Positions 48,126 through 59,400 of a stretch of 64,000 bases of DNA are shown in pieces (within the stretch, counting starts at the first letter, position 1; the number at the start of each line of letters is the position of its first letter). The notes under the pieces were generated by a model. It did no database searches. It saw only the letters and a program-made list of their open reading frames with translations, and was not told the DNA's origin. This stretch comes from Combretum micranthum (lineage: Eukaryota > Streptophyta > Magnoliopsida > Myrtales > Combretaceae): the NCBI GenBank assembly GCA_024138025.1, contig JAMXBD010000395.1:806001-870000 (forward strand), read 5' to 3'. Made by a program: the position numbers and the translations under genes.

Positions 48126-49838
48126 ACCATTCGTTATTCTCACTTAAAAAGCCTTGCAAAACATATTATTATTTCTTTGGTATTTATTCGACTTTAGGTC
48201 ATTTTTTGTTTAGTGGAACAAGAACCTCTCTCTTAGGAACCCAAACTAGCTTGTTTTGATAATTCAAATGTATTATTTTTCTTATTGCACAGTTATGCGC
48301 AATATGACCAGATTCCCACAATAGTTGTATGTCTCATGGGTGGCTTTTATAAATCGAGTTTTGTGGGACTTGCAGCTATTTGCTCTATTATAGTCAATTT
48401 CATATTTATTTGAGTCACATTTTTGGCTTCTAAGAAGTGTGTTCAAATTCTTTTTCCCATTTGTGAATTTAGCTATAATAGCTTTTGAATCATTTAAGCT
48501 AGCTTTTAACACTATATTTTCAATTTTTAATACTTCTAGCTCTTTTAAGATTTCATGACTACTACTACCAGCACATGCAACATTATAATTTTTATTTAAT
48601 GCTTTAACTTCAATGTCTAGTAAATCATTTTCAATTGTTAGTTTTTCATTAATTTACTTCAATTCATTATTTTTGCTTTTCAACTTCTTATACTTATTGT
48701 TTATCTTTTCATTTTATGATTTTAGAACATTAATTTCTTCATGCAGTTTTTCATTTTCTGATTTAATTTCCTCATACTTGATTTGAAAATTTTATTGTTC
48801 TTCTCTTATTTTTATCATTAAGGATTTAAGCATGCTATTCTTTTTCTCCACTTTTTTCTAACTTACAACATACTTTATTATACATGACATACAACTCATC
48901 ATAAGAAGAAGAAGAGGAGAATTAGTGCCATTAAATACATATCCTCATCCGAATCACTTAAGTCTTCATCACTCCAAGTGGCGATGAATGCTTCTTTTCT
49001 AGATCCCCTTAAAGCCTTCTTGAGCAACGAATAGGTATTACTGGATGTGTCCTAGCTTTTGCTATTTATAATACGTTATCACATCCTTTTTGTTCATATC
49101 TTGATGAGCCACCATCATTATCCACTCTCTTTAACTTGTTACTAGGTCTCATGAACTTTTTTAGCTTCATAGTCATCAAGACAAGTTCCTCATTTTCATC
49201 TCCATCATCATTAATGCTGGAATCTTGACTTGTGGCTTTTGAGGTAATAATATTCTTTTTAGATTCCTCTCCTTACTTTTTAATGAGCTCTTGTGCTTTG
49301 AGCGCTCTAAGGAGGAACTTGGGTGGTGACCTAAGAAATTTAGAATTTATTTCTAAGTTAGAAAAATTATTCCCAAGTACACTCAAGGGGTTTATGATAT
49401 TAATGAATTTGTCATGCATTTCATCTATAAATTCATTAGAAAACATTTTGAAAATTTTGAAATGTCCATATAAAAGACTTATTTTTGTATCTTGAACTCT
49501 GGAGATTCTTTCATAAGCCTTTTCCAGTTCATCTTATATTTCTTTTGCCAAATTACATGTATATATTTTATTGAAATCGCTTTCATTTAGACTACAATGT
49601 AAAATGTTATTAGCAATTTCATTTAAATCTATTTTCTTCCAGCCTTCTTCATTATAATCTTTTTCTTCTTTTCCTTCATTTTTTAAGGCCAATTTTCTAT
49701 AATATTCTAGATTAATCTATTTTGAGCTTTAAGAAAAAATTATATCCTACACTTTCAATATGGGTTGTTACCCCCACTTAGAAGTGATGGTCTATTTATA
49801 ACTTGTCCATCTAGAAACCTTAGTATATTAGATGCCAT
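48126..49838 (-). pseudogene. copia gag, broken
   Basis: The likely start is an ATG at 49838 (MASNILRFLDGQVINRPSLL), followed soon by a stop where the family has a Trp. A Lys-rich and Glu-rich helical region follows. Near 48400-48300 there is SCKSHKTRF then a YNYCGN segment, the start of a zinc knuckle with a changed first Cys. Several stops and frame changes are present. Confidence 0.7.
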
Positions 49839-49865
49839 GATCTTTACTCTATATACGATACACTA

Positions 49866-50514
49866 TGAAATATTATTTGGGGGGGAGGGGTGGGGGTGGT
49901 GATGAATTGAGTAGTTACCCTAAAAATTCAAACAATTTATTTTACTGGGCAGATCAAATATATATTTAATAACAACAGATAATAAAACAAAGATTAAAAA
50001 TCAAATATAAAAGAGATAAGGATATAAAGTATTTGTCTATGTATAATATAGAATTTGATTTACTTCCTATTCTTCATGGTCCACCAGTGCCTCTAATCGA
50101 GGACTTCACTACTACTTTTATTAATCACAAAAGTACACTTAAGCAGAACAATTACAATTCTTTACAATTTACGTGAAATAAAATATTTCCTTTTTCTTTT
50201 TAGATGCTCTTTAAGAGGTTTTATGTGTAAGAACATAGCACTAGAATGTTTTCCTCTCCCTTTGTAGATATTGCAAATTTAATGAACAAGAGAACAAGAA
50301 AATTAATAATTTTTTATATCACGAATAAAAGCTCTTTTTGCACCACTTTCTTTATTAATCTTCCAAAAACATCACATATATATAGTCTTAAAAAAAATTC
50401 ATACGTTCGTTAAGAGACTACATCTTTAAGTCGCCAAGCATTGATGCGCTTCAACAACTCTTTCTTGCCACATTTGCTTCAATATTTAAACTGTCACGCC
50501 TCAAGGTGCATTAT
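49866..50514 (-). repeat. 5' LTR of the copia element, truncated
   Basis: Matches the left LTR from its gag-side end to the CCTCAAGGTG block and then stops. About 520 bp, the part with the CTCGA array and the outer end, are missing. A G-rich run at 49879-49900 (GGGGGGGAGGGGTGGGGGTGG) is absent from the left LTR and looks like a later expansion. Confidence 0.8.
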
Positions 50515-50890
50515 AAATGTCATGCTAAGCATGATCATAATTATACAGAAGGTGTCTTGCATAGTCTTCACCATGTTAGCTCCTTTGATACTGTAGTCCT
50601 TCAACCATAAAGTACAATGTCATTAAAATGGTGGACTTTGGGTATATTTGTATTGTTATTAGGTCGTATATTAATGATATTCCTTGTAATTCAAGTATCA
50701 TAAATAATTACAAAATAGTTGTAAATGATTAGAGTAATAGATCCAAAAGTCATAATTACACCTAGTGTCATAATGGGATTGAATTGATACAATCAACACT
50801 TTGACTCCGTATGTTGCTATTTCTTGGTTCCATTAAAAGGACTAATCCCACTCCAACAAAAAAAAAAAAAAAATCCATCTGATAAAACCC
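50515..50890. other. Intergenic DNA, no gene seen
   Basis: The stretch follows the truncated copia LTR. An A run lies at 50859-50873. I see no gene or repeat that I can name. Confidence 0.5.
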
Positions 50891-50893
50891 AAA

Positions 50894-50976
50894 GGCCCAA
50901 CAAGACTACAGCAGCCTAGTTCCTGTTAGTTTAGCCCAATCGAACAAAGTAATTTGAATATCGGTCACAACCCTAG
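50894..50976 (+). promoter_or_regulatory. Site II motifs and telo-box
   Basis: Two RGCCCA site II motifs (GGCCCA at 50894, AGCCCA near 50933) precede a telo-box-like AACCCTAG at 50969-50976. In plants this pair is typical of promoters and leaders of ribosomal protein, snoRNA and mitochondrial protein genes expressed in dividing cells. A C/T-rich leader-like stretch follows. Confidence 0.5.
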
Positions 50977-50981
50977 CCTCA

Positions 50982-52565
50982 ATGCGCGTTTTGCCCCTCT
51001 TCACTTTGTAAGTCCTGTTCTCTCTCTTCTTTCTTTTGAATTAAGATCCTCTGCAGAAATTAGGTTTTCTTCTTACAATGAATTGATATCTTCTATTTTA
51101 TTGCTTTCTAATTCTCTAACTGTTTGTTCTTTGCTGTGTTTCTGTGGAAGGAAAAGGATTGCAATACGTGGGTATGTTTAGGAAAGGATTCTGGAGTTCG
51201 AGCCTCCAGTAGCTCCTGGTTAGCATTTTTGAGTAAAATCTGGTCTGTCTTGTATTTCTTCATTCTTTCCTACTTATACACGGTTGTGTATGTACAAGTA
51301 GAATGTTGTTACGAATTTGTTACATGCATACTGTTTCCAGCTGGCTTATTCTGTTACAGATTTGATTTCTACACGTGATTTTTCTATTTCTGTTACAGAT
51401 GCTACACTTACTGACTATTTCTGTTCTATTACAACATGATGCTATATTTGTCTTAACTATTTCCATACAATACGATGCTATACTTGACTCATCCTGTACT
51501 TTAAGGTACATAGTCTTGTAAATATGTTGGCTGCCTTCTATTCCGTACATGAGTCATAACACCATCACTATATGGACATAAAAGTGGGAGAGAACCAATA
51601 AATCAAGTGGAAGTTGTGTTTGTGACTTGAAAAGAAGCTGAGGAAAGTGAGTACTATTACAAGTATTGTAATATAGAAAAATATAGCTAGGAAATGATGT
51701 GAAACTATATAAGCATCCTAATGGAGTTCTAGCCATTGTCCGAACTTGGCCTGAATGTAGTTGCACCTATAATACTAAAAAGCTAATTTAGAATATATGT
51801 GAGGCTAATCTTAATTGGAATTAGTGGCATATTCAAGATTTCCTTCAAACAGGAGAGTTTGCTATAAAAAAAACAATTTCCCTAGAAGTCAATGTCTAAT
51901 ATTCAAAAATTTTTTAAGTTAAGAAGTAGCCTAGCCTCAAACACTTATTCACTTATTGAAATTTCAAATTTGTTAATTGAAGAAGAATTCAATACTTGCA
52001 ATGGATATTGAATACATTGTGCAAAGACTTAACAACAATCAAGAATATAACTCTATTTGGTGTTTGTGTATGGTAAAATTGGAGAAAATTTTATGGTTTC
52101 GTAAATAATTTTAGTGAAATGGGTTCTATCGTCTGTTTGATGGCTTTCATTCATACCCAAACATGATCATACCATTAAAATAATTAGTATATAAATTATT
52201 TTAACAAATAAATGATTAATTGATGAAACCATAAAAGTTTTGAAATAATAGAGCAAGTGCATCTTCTTTCATTAGGTATTTAAAAAATATCCATTAAAAG
52301 ATTTTATTGACAAAAAATTAAGAAGGTTCCCAAAATGTTTAACCTATAGAAGATCATTTACGCATGTTATAATAAAGCATACACAAAAATTGGTGATGGG
52401 TATTTTCTTTTTAATCATAGTAGGATAAATTTTCATGTAATAATGCAGGTACCGTTGTTGATGCTGATCTCATTGGCGAGTCTTTAGGAGAAGATGATGG
52501 AAGGATTTCTTATACTTTATCATCTACTGTTTACGTTCGAGATGATGATTCTTTCTTCTTTAGAT
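50982..52565 (+). other. Possible small unrecognised gene
   Basis: Downstream of the telo-box, a short frame from ATG at 50982 runs into a GTAAGT donor at 51008. A segment at about 51153-51170 has a GAAG acceptor and GT donors. A segment after ATGCAG, 52449-52565, has a clean open frame (TVVDADLIGESLGEDDG, then a Ser/Thr/Tyr-rich part ending SFFFR and TGA). The three can be joined in frame, giving a protein of only about 53 residues with one very short internal exon, so the model is weak. The last segment looks coding, but I do not recognise it. It could equally be the end of a gene whose earlier exons were lost to the transposon next door. Confidence 0.22.
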
Positions 52566-53498
52566 GAGATTAATTTTGCAATTGGAATGTTGTAGAAAAC
52601 AATTGAATATTTTTACTCATTTAACTTTTATTCTCTATTAAGTTGAAGATTCTACCTTTATATAAACATATAGAGGAGGGGGGTTGGGAGGGTGAGGGCT
52701 TGTAGGGTCGGAGGGGGAGAGTTGCAGCTGTCACAGGGCCTATTTATTTCATTAAATTTTAAATATTTTGTTTTTGTTATTTTCAAATAGATGCATGTGA
52801 AAAAAGTGATATCGGTAAAAAATAAAAAATTTTATTTACAAGCTAACAAAACAGAATCGATATTATATATATATATATATATGATAAAAATAAGCTATAA
52901 ATATAAATTCAATCCAGATAAAAAACCCAAGAATCCAAAGTTGTTTGTGATAAGTCAAAAGGGGGAAAACAAACTCGCAGTGGTTATCCAAAAAATTTAT
53001 AAATTAAAGATAAAAGCATTATTTGTATTATTTATTATTTGACAATCATAATTGGTTACAACCAACTAATGACTTTACTCTTTACTACTAAATACTGCAT
53101 AATACTAAAAGTTATTAGCATTTGTATTTTTGAATATTCTATAATAATATAAACAATAGGTAAATTTTTTTATAATAATATAAACATAGTGTTTATGTCA
53201 CTAATTTATAAAAATGAAAATTATTTCCTAAAATAAGGTAATAAACCAACCAGCCTTGGAAAACAAGTTCGGACCACATACATATGTATATATATGTAAA
53301 TGAAAATCAGGAACAGACCACCAGGAGTTGGAAACTAGTGCAGTGGTGCTTCTGGAAACAGCCATCTTCTTCCATAACCTTCTTCCACACTTGCTGAAAA
53401 CACCGCCTTTCAGGCGAAAATTTTCCGTTTTTATTTCCACCATTACAACCCTAGACTCGAACTGACCTTCCTTTTTCTTCTTCTCCATTCCATCCTTA
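52566..53498. other. Intergenic DNA with G-rich tract; ClpB4 promoter region
   Basis: A G-rich tract at about 52675-52720 has six runs of three or more G with short spacers. The rest is AT-rich until about 53220. From there to 53498 lie a TATATAT stretch (about 53285-53296), a heat-shock-element-like TTCTGGAA at 53350-53357, a telo-box-like AACCCTAGA near 53448 and a C/T-rich leader before the ClpB4 ATG. The heat-shock element is a two-unit match only and may fall in the leader. Confidence 0.4.
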
Positions 53499-56400
53499 AT
53501 GGCTACAAGAAAGACGTCCGTGAAGCTCACAAAGTCCGCTTTGGCTGCAATCAGAGGACACCGCTCTCTTACGCACTCCTACCATTCCCGCTTTCTCTCT
53601 ACGTTCAATTATCCAATCACCAAGCCTCCGTTGCCTTCTCTACCTCGCCAAAACAGCGTCGTTTTGGCATTTCTCGGGTCGGAGCTTCGACTACAGGGTC
53701 GTGATAATGGATTTGCTATCCGAGGTTTCCACTCCACCGTTCCTACTTCCGCCTCTGTTACCGCTAGCTCTTCTCAGGTTTGTATTTGTTAACTTACTGG
53801 ACTGTAATCGACTATTAATTTGTGTGGAAAATGTTACTCGAGTAGCTTGTAAGCACTTCGACTCGGGACTCCGGTTAATAGTTTCCTTTTACATGTGTAC
53901 TCTGTGGAATTTAACTTGAAAAAAAGTGGTTACCGTAGCGCTGTGGCCTTTTTTACCGATATACTTACCTCGGGATGGTCCCCATGATGCCGCGTTTGGG
54001 TTGAAATTTCGGATTTTGCTCAATGAAAATTGTTGCCACACCAACTGTCATATCATTGCCAAACGCAACTAAAGTTGCTGTCTTTGCGATAAAAAATTTA
54101 ACCCATACATGTAATTTATGATATTTATCGGTGGTCGGTTCGTTTTGATCTTTATCGAATAAATTTTGCCTGTCAATATCAGTATCGTTAGTGCATGATG
54201 TGGTTGTGGGGGGTTGGGGGGACGATATAATGTTGTACCGTGAAAGGGTTCGATTTTTATCTTGTTATGTCTAGAGGAGATAATTAAGTACATCGAGGGC
54301 TTATGAAATACTTAAGGTGTATAAAGTATGGCTCTTTTCGAAAATATGAGTTCAATAACTGCACTATTTTGGAACGTCTGATTCCGCGGTGTCCTCTAAT
54401 AAGCTTAGCCTGCCATGTTTCTCATTCCAACTTAGCAAATAGGAATCTACTCGCAATAAATCTTCTATTGTATATGCTGTGGCTTTACCATCAAACACAA
54501 CGTGGATGACCTTGTTGATCTCTATGATCCACCCCTTTTCCTTATGTACACTTGGCTGAAAGTCTTTATCTAGGGAAAAAGATGGAACCATAAAAATATC
54601 TAGTAGTCGCCAATATTGTTGTATCCTAAGCTTGTTTTGAACCTAGACAACATGTAGCTTTGTCGAGTTTGAGCACTACTGTGCAAACTACTGCTGAAGC
54701 AACCGACTTTACAATAGAATGATGACCCATTTATTTGTTAGGCAGCAGTCAAATAGATGACAACGCACATTGAACCAATCACCAAGCTACATTCGAAAAC
54801 TCTGTCTTTGCTTTCCCTTATTTGAGTTGCAATATGGATTCTATAGGTTTTTGATCACCTGTAGGAGCTACATTTGATACCTTGATATAGTCTGGTATCC
54901 TGTGAATTGTAGAGGGTTTTGGAAAAGACGGGTGTAATGTTAACTTGCCTAGAACTATCAAGACATGTGGAAAGGGGTGAATGCTAAACTTAAATTTTGG
55001 CATCAAACTTTAGGATATAAGGTTCATTCAGTATGGAAAAATAGACATGGAATTCAATCTTAGCGACAGGAAAATTACAAAGAAATAATGATGGATAAAG
55101 AAATTTCTTTGAACGAGAGTTGTAAGTGTCTTGGATAATATTGGATAATATTGTAATAAGATGGTGTCATAGATAAAGGCATGATACATGGGGGTTGCAC
55201 ATCATGCTTGAGGTGAACATCAGGTATTTTATATGGCTGTAAGGTAAAGCTTAACTGAAAGTTCTATTTGATAGACATAAGAAAGGTGGTGTGTTTGTGA
55301 TTTTGAATTCTAAGCAAATTATGTAGATGGAAATAATCGAGAGCAGTAAAAGTAAAATTCTAAGATAAATGTACATGCATACAAAGATGGATGAGATAAG
55401 AAGATTAGCCTCTATCTTTTGATCAAAATAAAAAAGATTAGCCGTTTAATTTAGAGAAAATGAGGAAAGTAGGATTGATAAGGTTTAGCCATGTATAAAG
55501 AAGATGACTTAGGACAGTTTTTAGGCGTTGCGACATTCTAAAAACTAATAACAATTAAGACTACTATAGGTGTGGATATGAACAATTGAAACAGATAAAA
55601 AATAGATAAGTTCTTGAGAGGACGTGGTTTTCAGTGGAGCAGGACGATGTAGCAGATCCCATCTAATGAGAATAAGGCTTCACTGTTGTTGGTTGTAATC
55701 ACTTATGACAACGGTGAATAGTATTTTCTTTCACTACTTTTTCTCACCTTTGGACTGATTTATCAAATTCTTTAGCTGAAATAAGAATTTAGCACTTCTA
55801 TTAGGTTTCGTGCTATGATTTTATTTAAAAATTAGAAAATTTCCTCTTGTGATTTGTGGACAACTTCTTAATGCCTTTGTGTGCAGCACAAAACTATATG
55901 TGGAGTTGCAGTTGACTGAAATAGTATTCTGGTTTGTAATTCTAAAATTTCAAATTTAGTAATGGAGCTTTCTGAACAATTGGTTTTGAACAGGGCTGAT
56001 CCATTAAGCGCTGATGTTAAGAATACATTTTATTTTATATAGCTATTTTTGCACCTCCAGTGTCAAATTTAATTGCAAGGCTGAAGTCTTGATTAACTCA
56101 GTTTCATGATGTGATGTTTCCATTAGGCAAATCCATCAGAGTACACTGAGATGGCATGGGAAGGAATTGTAGGTGCGGTTGATGCAGCACGACTTAACAA
56201 TCAGCAAGTTGTTGAAACTGAGCACTTGATGAAAGCTCTTTTGGAGCAGAAGGATGGTTTAGCTAGGAGAATCCTTACAAAAGCCGGTCTTGACAACTCA
56301 TCAGCGTTGCAGGCGGTGGACGACTTTATAGCACAGCAACCTAAGGTCTGTTTCTACTGATACTATTTGCTGTCTTAGGGGGATTATAAGGCTTGGCTTA

Positions 56401-59400
56401 GATTACAACTATTGTCCTTGTGACAGATTTCTGGTACTACTAGTGGCCCTATGCTAGGTCCACATCTTGGGTCCCTCTTGGATAATGCTAGAAAGAACAA
56501 AAAGGCGATGGGAGATGACTTTGTATCTGTTGAGCATCTTTTGTTGGCATTTCATTCAGACAAGAGGTTTGGACAGCAGTTCTTTAGGAACCTCAAGCTC
56601 AGTGAGACGGAGTTGAGGGAGGCAGTGAAAGCTGTTCGTGGAAGTCAAAGAGTAACTGATCAAAGTATGAATTATGATACTCTTTTGTTTTTCAATGTTT
56701 TGAAAAGTTCCTTTGGTAGTAGCACACGGACACTTTCCTATAAGGTAACTGAAGGATGGGGCAGGGGACATGCATCAAAATCAAAGCTGTAAGGCTTCTT
56801 CCTGAGAAGTGAAAGTAGGGATTTCTTTGTCATTTAAGGAAATGATTTTGCATGGTAGAAACCACAAAGCAGATTGACATGAAGCATGTAGAACGATACA
56901 TTTTTGACTTAGATTATCATAGTACAAAATACTTAAGCATATGTTTATCTGTTGGCTTTTCTGGAAGTTGCTAAAGCTTAAACAGCTTTCTAAAATCCTC
57001 AACTCCAGGTTTGTATTTGCCATATGTTGGATTCTGGTTATTATAGTGGGGTTGCATCTTATCAGGTGTCACATGGTGAATAACCCGCCTTCTGTGCTTT
57101 TGCTCTTTCATATACTAACACATGATAATTTCTCGTCCTCATAATATAACTTCTTTTATGTGATGGGCAGATCCTGAAGGGAAATATGAGGCACTTGATA
57201 AATATGGAAACGACTTAACTGAATTAGCTAAACGCGGAAAGCTTGATCCTGTTATTGGTCGGGATGATGAGATCCGTCGCTGTATTCAGATATTATGTCG
57301 GAGGACCAAAAATAATCCTGTCATTATTGGGGAGCCTGGTGTGGGGAAAACTGCCATTGCTGAAGGGTAAGTAGCTATCCAAACTTTCTTTTCTTGATAT
57401 TGGATATTCGTGTACATGATATCTTTTATTGGACTTGTTATGAGCAATCTATTACAATAGTCATGTTAAGGTTGCTCTGTGAATTTGTATGACTTTTGTG
57501 ATCTCCATTTTGAGGGTATCGTCCATAGTGGTATAGGTGATTCTCATTATATAAGCTGTGTAACAAATGGAACTTTGACATATAGTCTCAGGCTTTTATC
57601 CTCTGTCTTTGTGCTTCTTCTTAGGTGGTCATCCATTCTGGTCAGCATAGAAATCTTTAATATGATGCAGTAACTTGATTTGACCAAAAAAATGATTTGA
57701 CAGGAAAACACCATCTATATAGATGACATTAGGAATAGACATGAGACAACCACTCGAGATAGGACTTTATTGCATCATGTTTTGATACAGCTATTGAAGA
57801 AACTAGACATATTTAATATTTGATCGATATTATGGATCTTAATAATTATCCAAACTTGGCATGAAATAAAGCTGGGAAAGTACCTTGGGATTGCTGTCTT
57901 TTATCATACATAATCTTGTAAGTTAAATGAACTTCAAGGTGCATTGAAGTTACAGGTGATATTTCACAATTCCATCGTGTCCTTTCTGAGAGATTCATGA
58001 TTATAGGGGCTGTTGATATGCTTGAGATGCCTTCATTATGTAGCATATATCCCTGATGGTTTAAGAGGCGACTTCCATAGTATGGCGCCTTTTCCTGTGC
58101 TGTATCTTATACAGATGATTATAGTTCGTTGAACATTGGGTCACTACACTAAAAGGCACTTTGATTTTTTTTGATTTCCATCCAAGCTTATTCTATTGAT
58201 ACTATGAATGGTATCCACCACTGGTGGTCATGATGTACTGCACAGATTTCATAGTAGAATTTTTAAATTCCTGGCCATCCTATATGTTGTTATCTATATT
58301 ACTGGGAAAAAAAATGATGTTTCTTAGCTAGATGGTTTTCATTATAAATGCAATATATTCAAAGTTAAGGAAAGAAAATCATGTACTGCAACAAGTGTTA
58401 TTGCTGATATTGTTCCACTTTTGACAGACTGGCACAAAGGATTGTGCGTGGGGATGTTCCTGAACCTCTTATGAATAGGAAGGTTCATTCTTGTTCCCCC
58501 TCCCATATGAAACTGTTGCAGTGAATAATTACCTTTTCTTGACATGAATTCATTGTTTTCTTGCTTGTATAGTTGATTTCTTTAGATATGGGGGCACTAG
58601 TTGCTGGGGCCAAATTCCGTGGAGAATTTGAAGAAAGGTTGAAAGCTGTCTTAAAGGAAGTATCTGCTTCAAATGGGCAGATAATATTGTTCATTGATGA
58701 GATCCACACTGTTGTTGGTGCTGGTATGTAGAACTCTGTTCAATGAAAAGCTTTTAGACCCTTTCAGTATTTTTTTGCTGCATTTTCTCAACTTAGATGT
58801 TAATTTGATCTCATGCTCTATACATCTAAGACCTCTTCAAATGTAGTTAGGTTCTTGTCCTTTCTGCTTCCCTTCTGTTTAGAGTGGTAATTTACAACAA
58901 CCGTTTTTGCCAAACTCATTGAATAAGATCAACATGTGCTTCAGTGAAGTTTGAGGGTAACTCTGGTTTAGGTGGGGTTGCTGTAGATGGGGATGGCGCT
59001 TGACTCTCTTCTTTGGTAATTTAGTATTTCATTAGGTTTGTTGGAAGGGCTTATATTTTGGGGATGATGTCATGAAAATAAGTCGATGACTGTCTGATTA
59101 TGAACTTATTTGTTTTCCTGGAAGTCTGAGATTGGTGTTTATCTTAATATCTACACTAAAACAATCGAACCTGGCCGCTTTCTTTTGGCAAATGTAATGT
59201 CCCTTACCAATTGACCTTAATTTAGCATAGTCATCAAAAGCTGAAGCTTTGGCGAATATCCATCTCTTTTTTCTTAACAAACATTCTTGAGTATCTCATT
59301 CAATTTATTTGTGAATTTCACCCCAAATTCTCAAGCGATTACATTCCCCCCCCCCCCCCCCCCCCCCCCCCTCCCCCCCCCTCCCCCCCCCCCTCTCTCA

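Larger units (their letters stand above)
41475..50514 (-). mobile_element. Ty1/copia retrotransposon, minus strand, defective
   Basis: Between two related LTRs, read on the minus strand, lie gag, a zinc knuckle region, protease, integrase, reverse transcriptase and RNase H, with integrase before reverse transcriptase as in copia elements. Many stops and frameshifts break it. The gag start (MASNIL...), the SCKSHKTRF segment and the RNase H end (ADIFIKPL) resemble the SIRE/Maximus group. The left LTR has a 1.79-kb insertion and the right LTR is cut short at about 50514, so no target duplication can be compared. Confidence 0.85.

Noticed and set aside
54364..54591. 75-residue minus-strand frame in ClpB4 intron 1
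   Set aside because: It reads like a protein but has no recognised domain, splice context or neighbour; kept only as a note.
56665..56792. Read-through of exon 3 into intron 3 of ClpB4
   Set aside because: The frame stays open by chance. Splicing at 56664 joins exactly to the next conserved exon.
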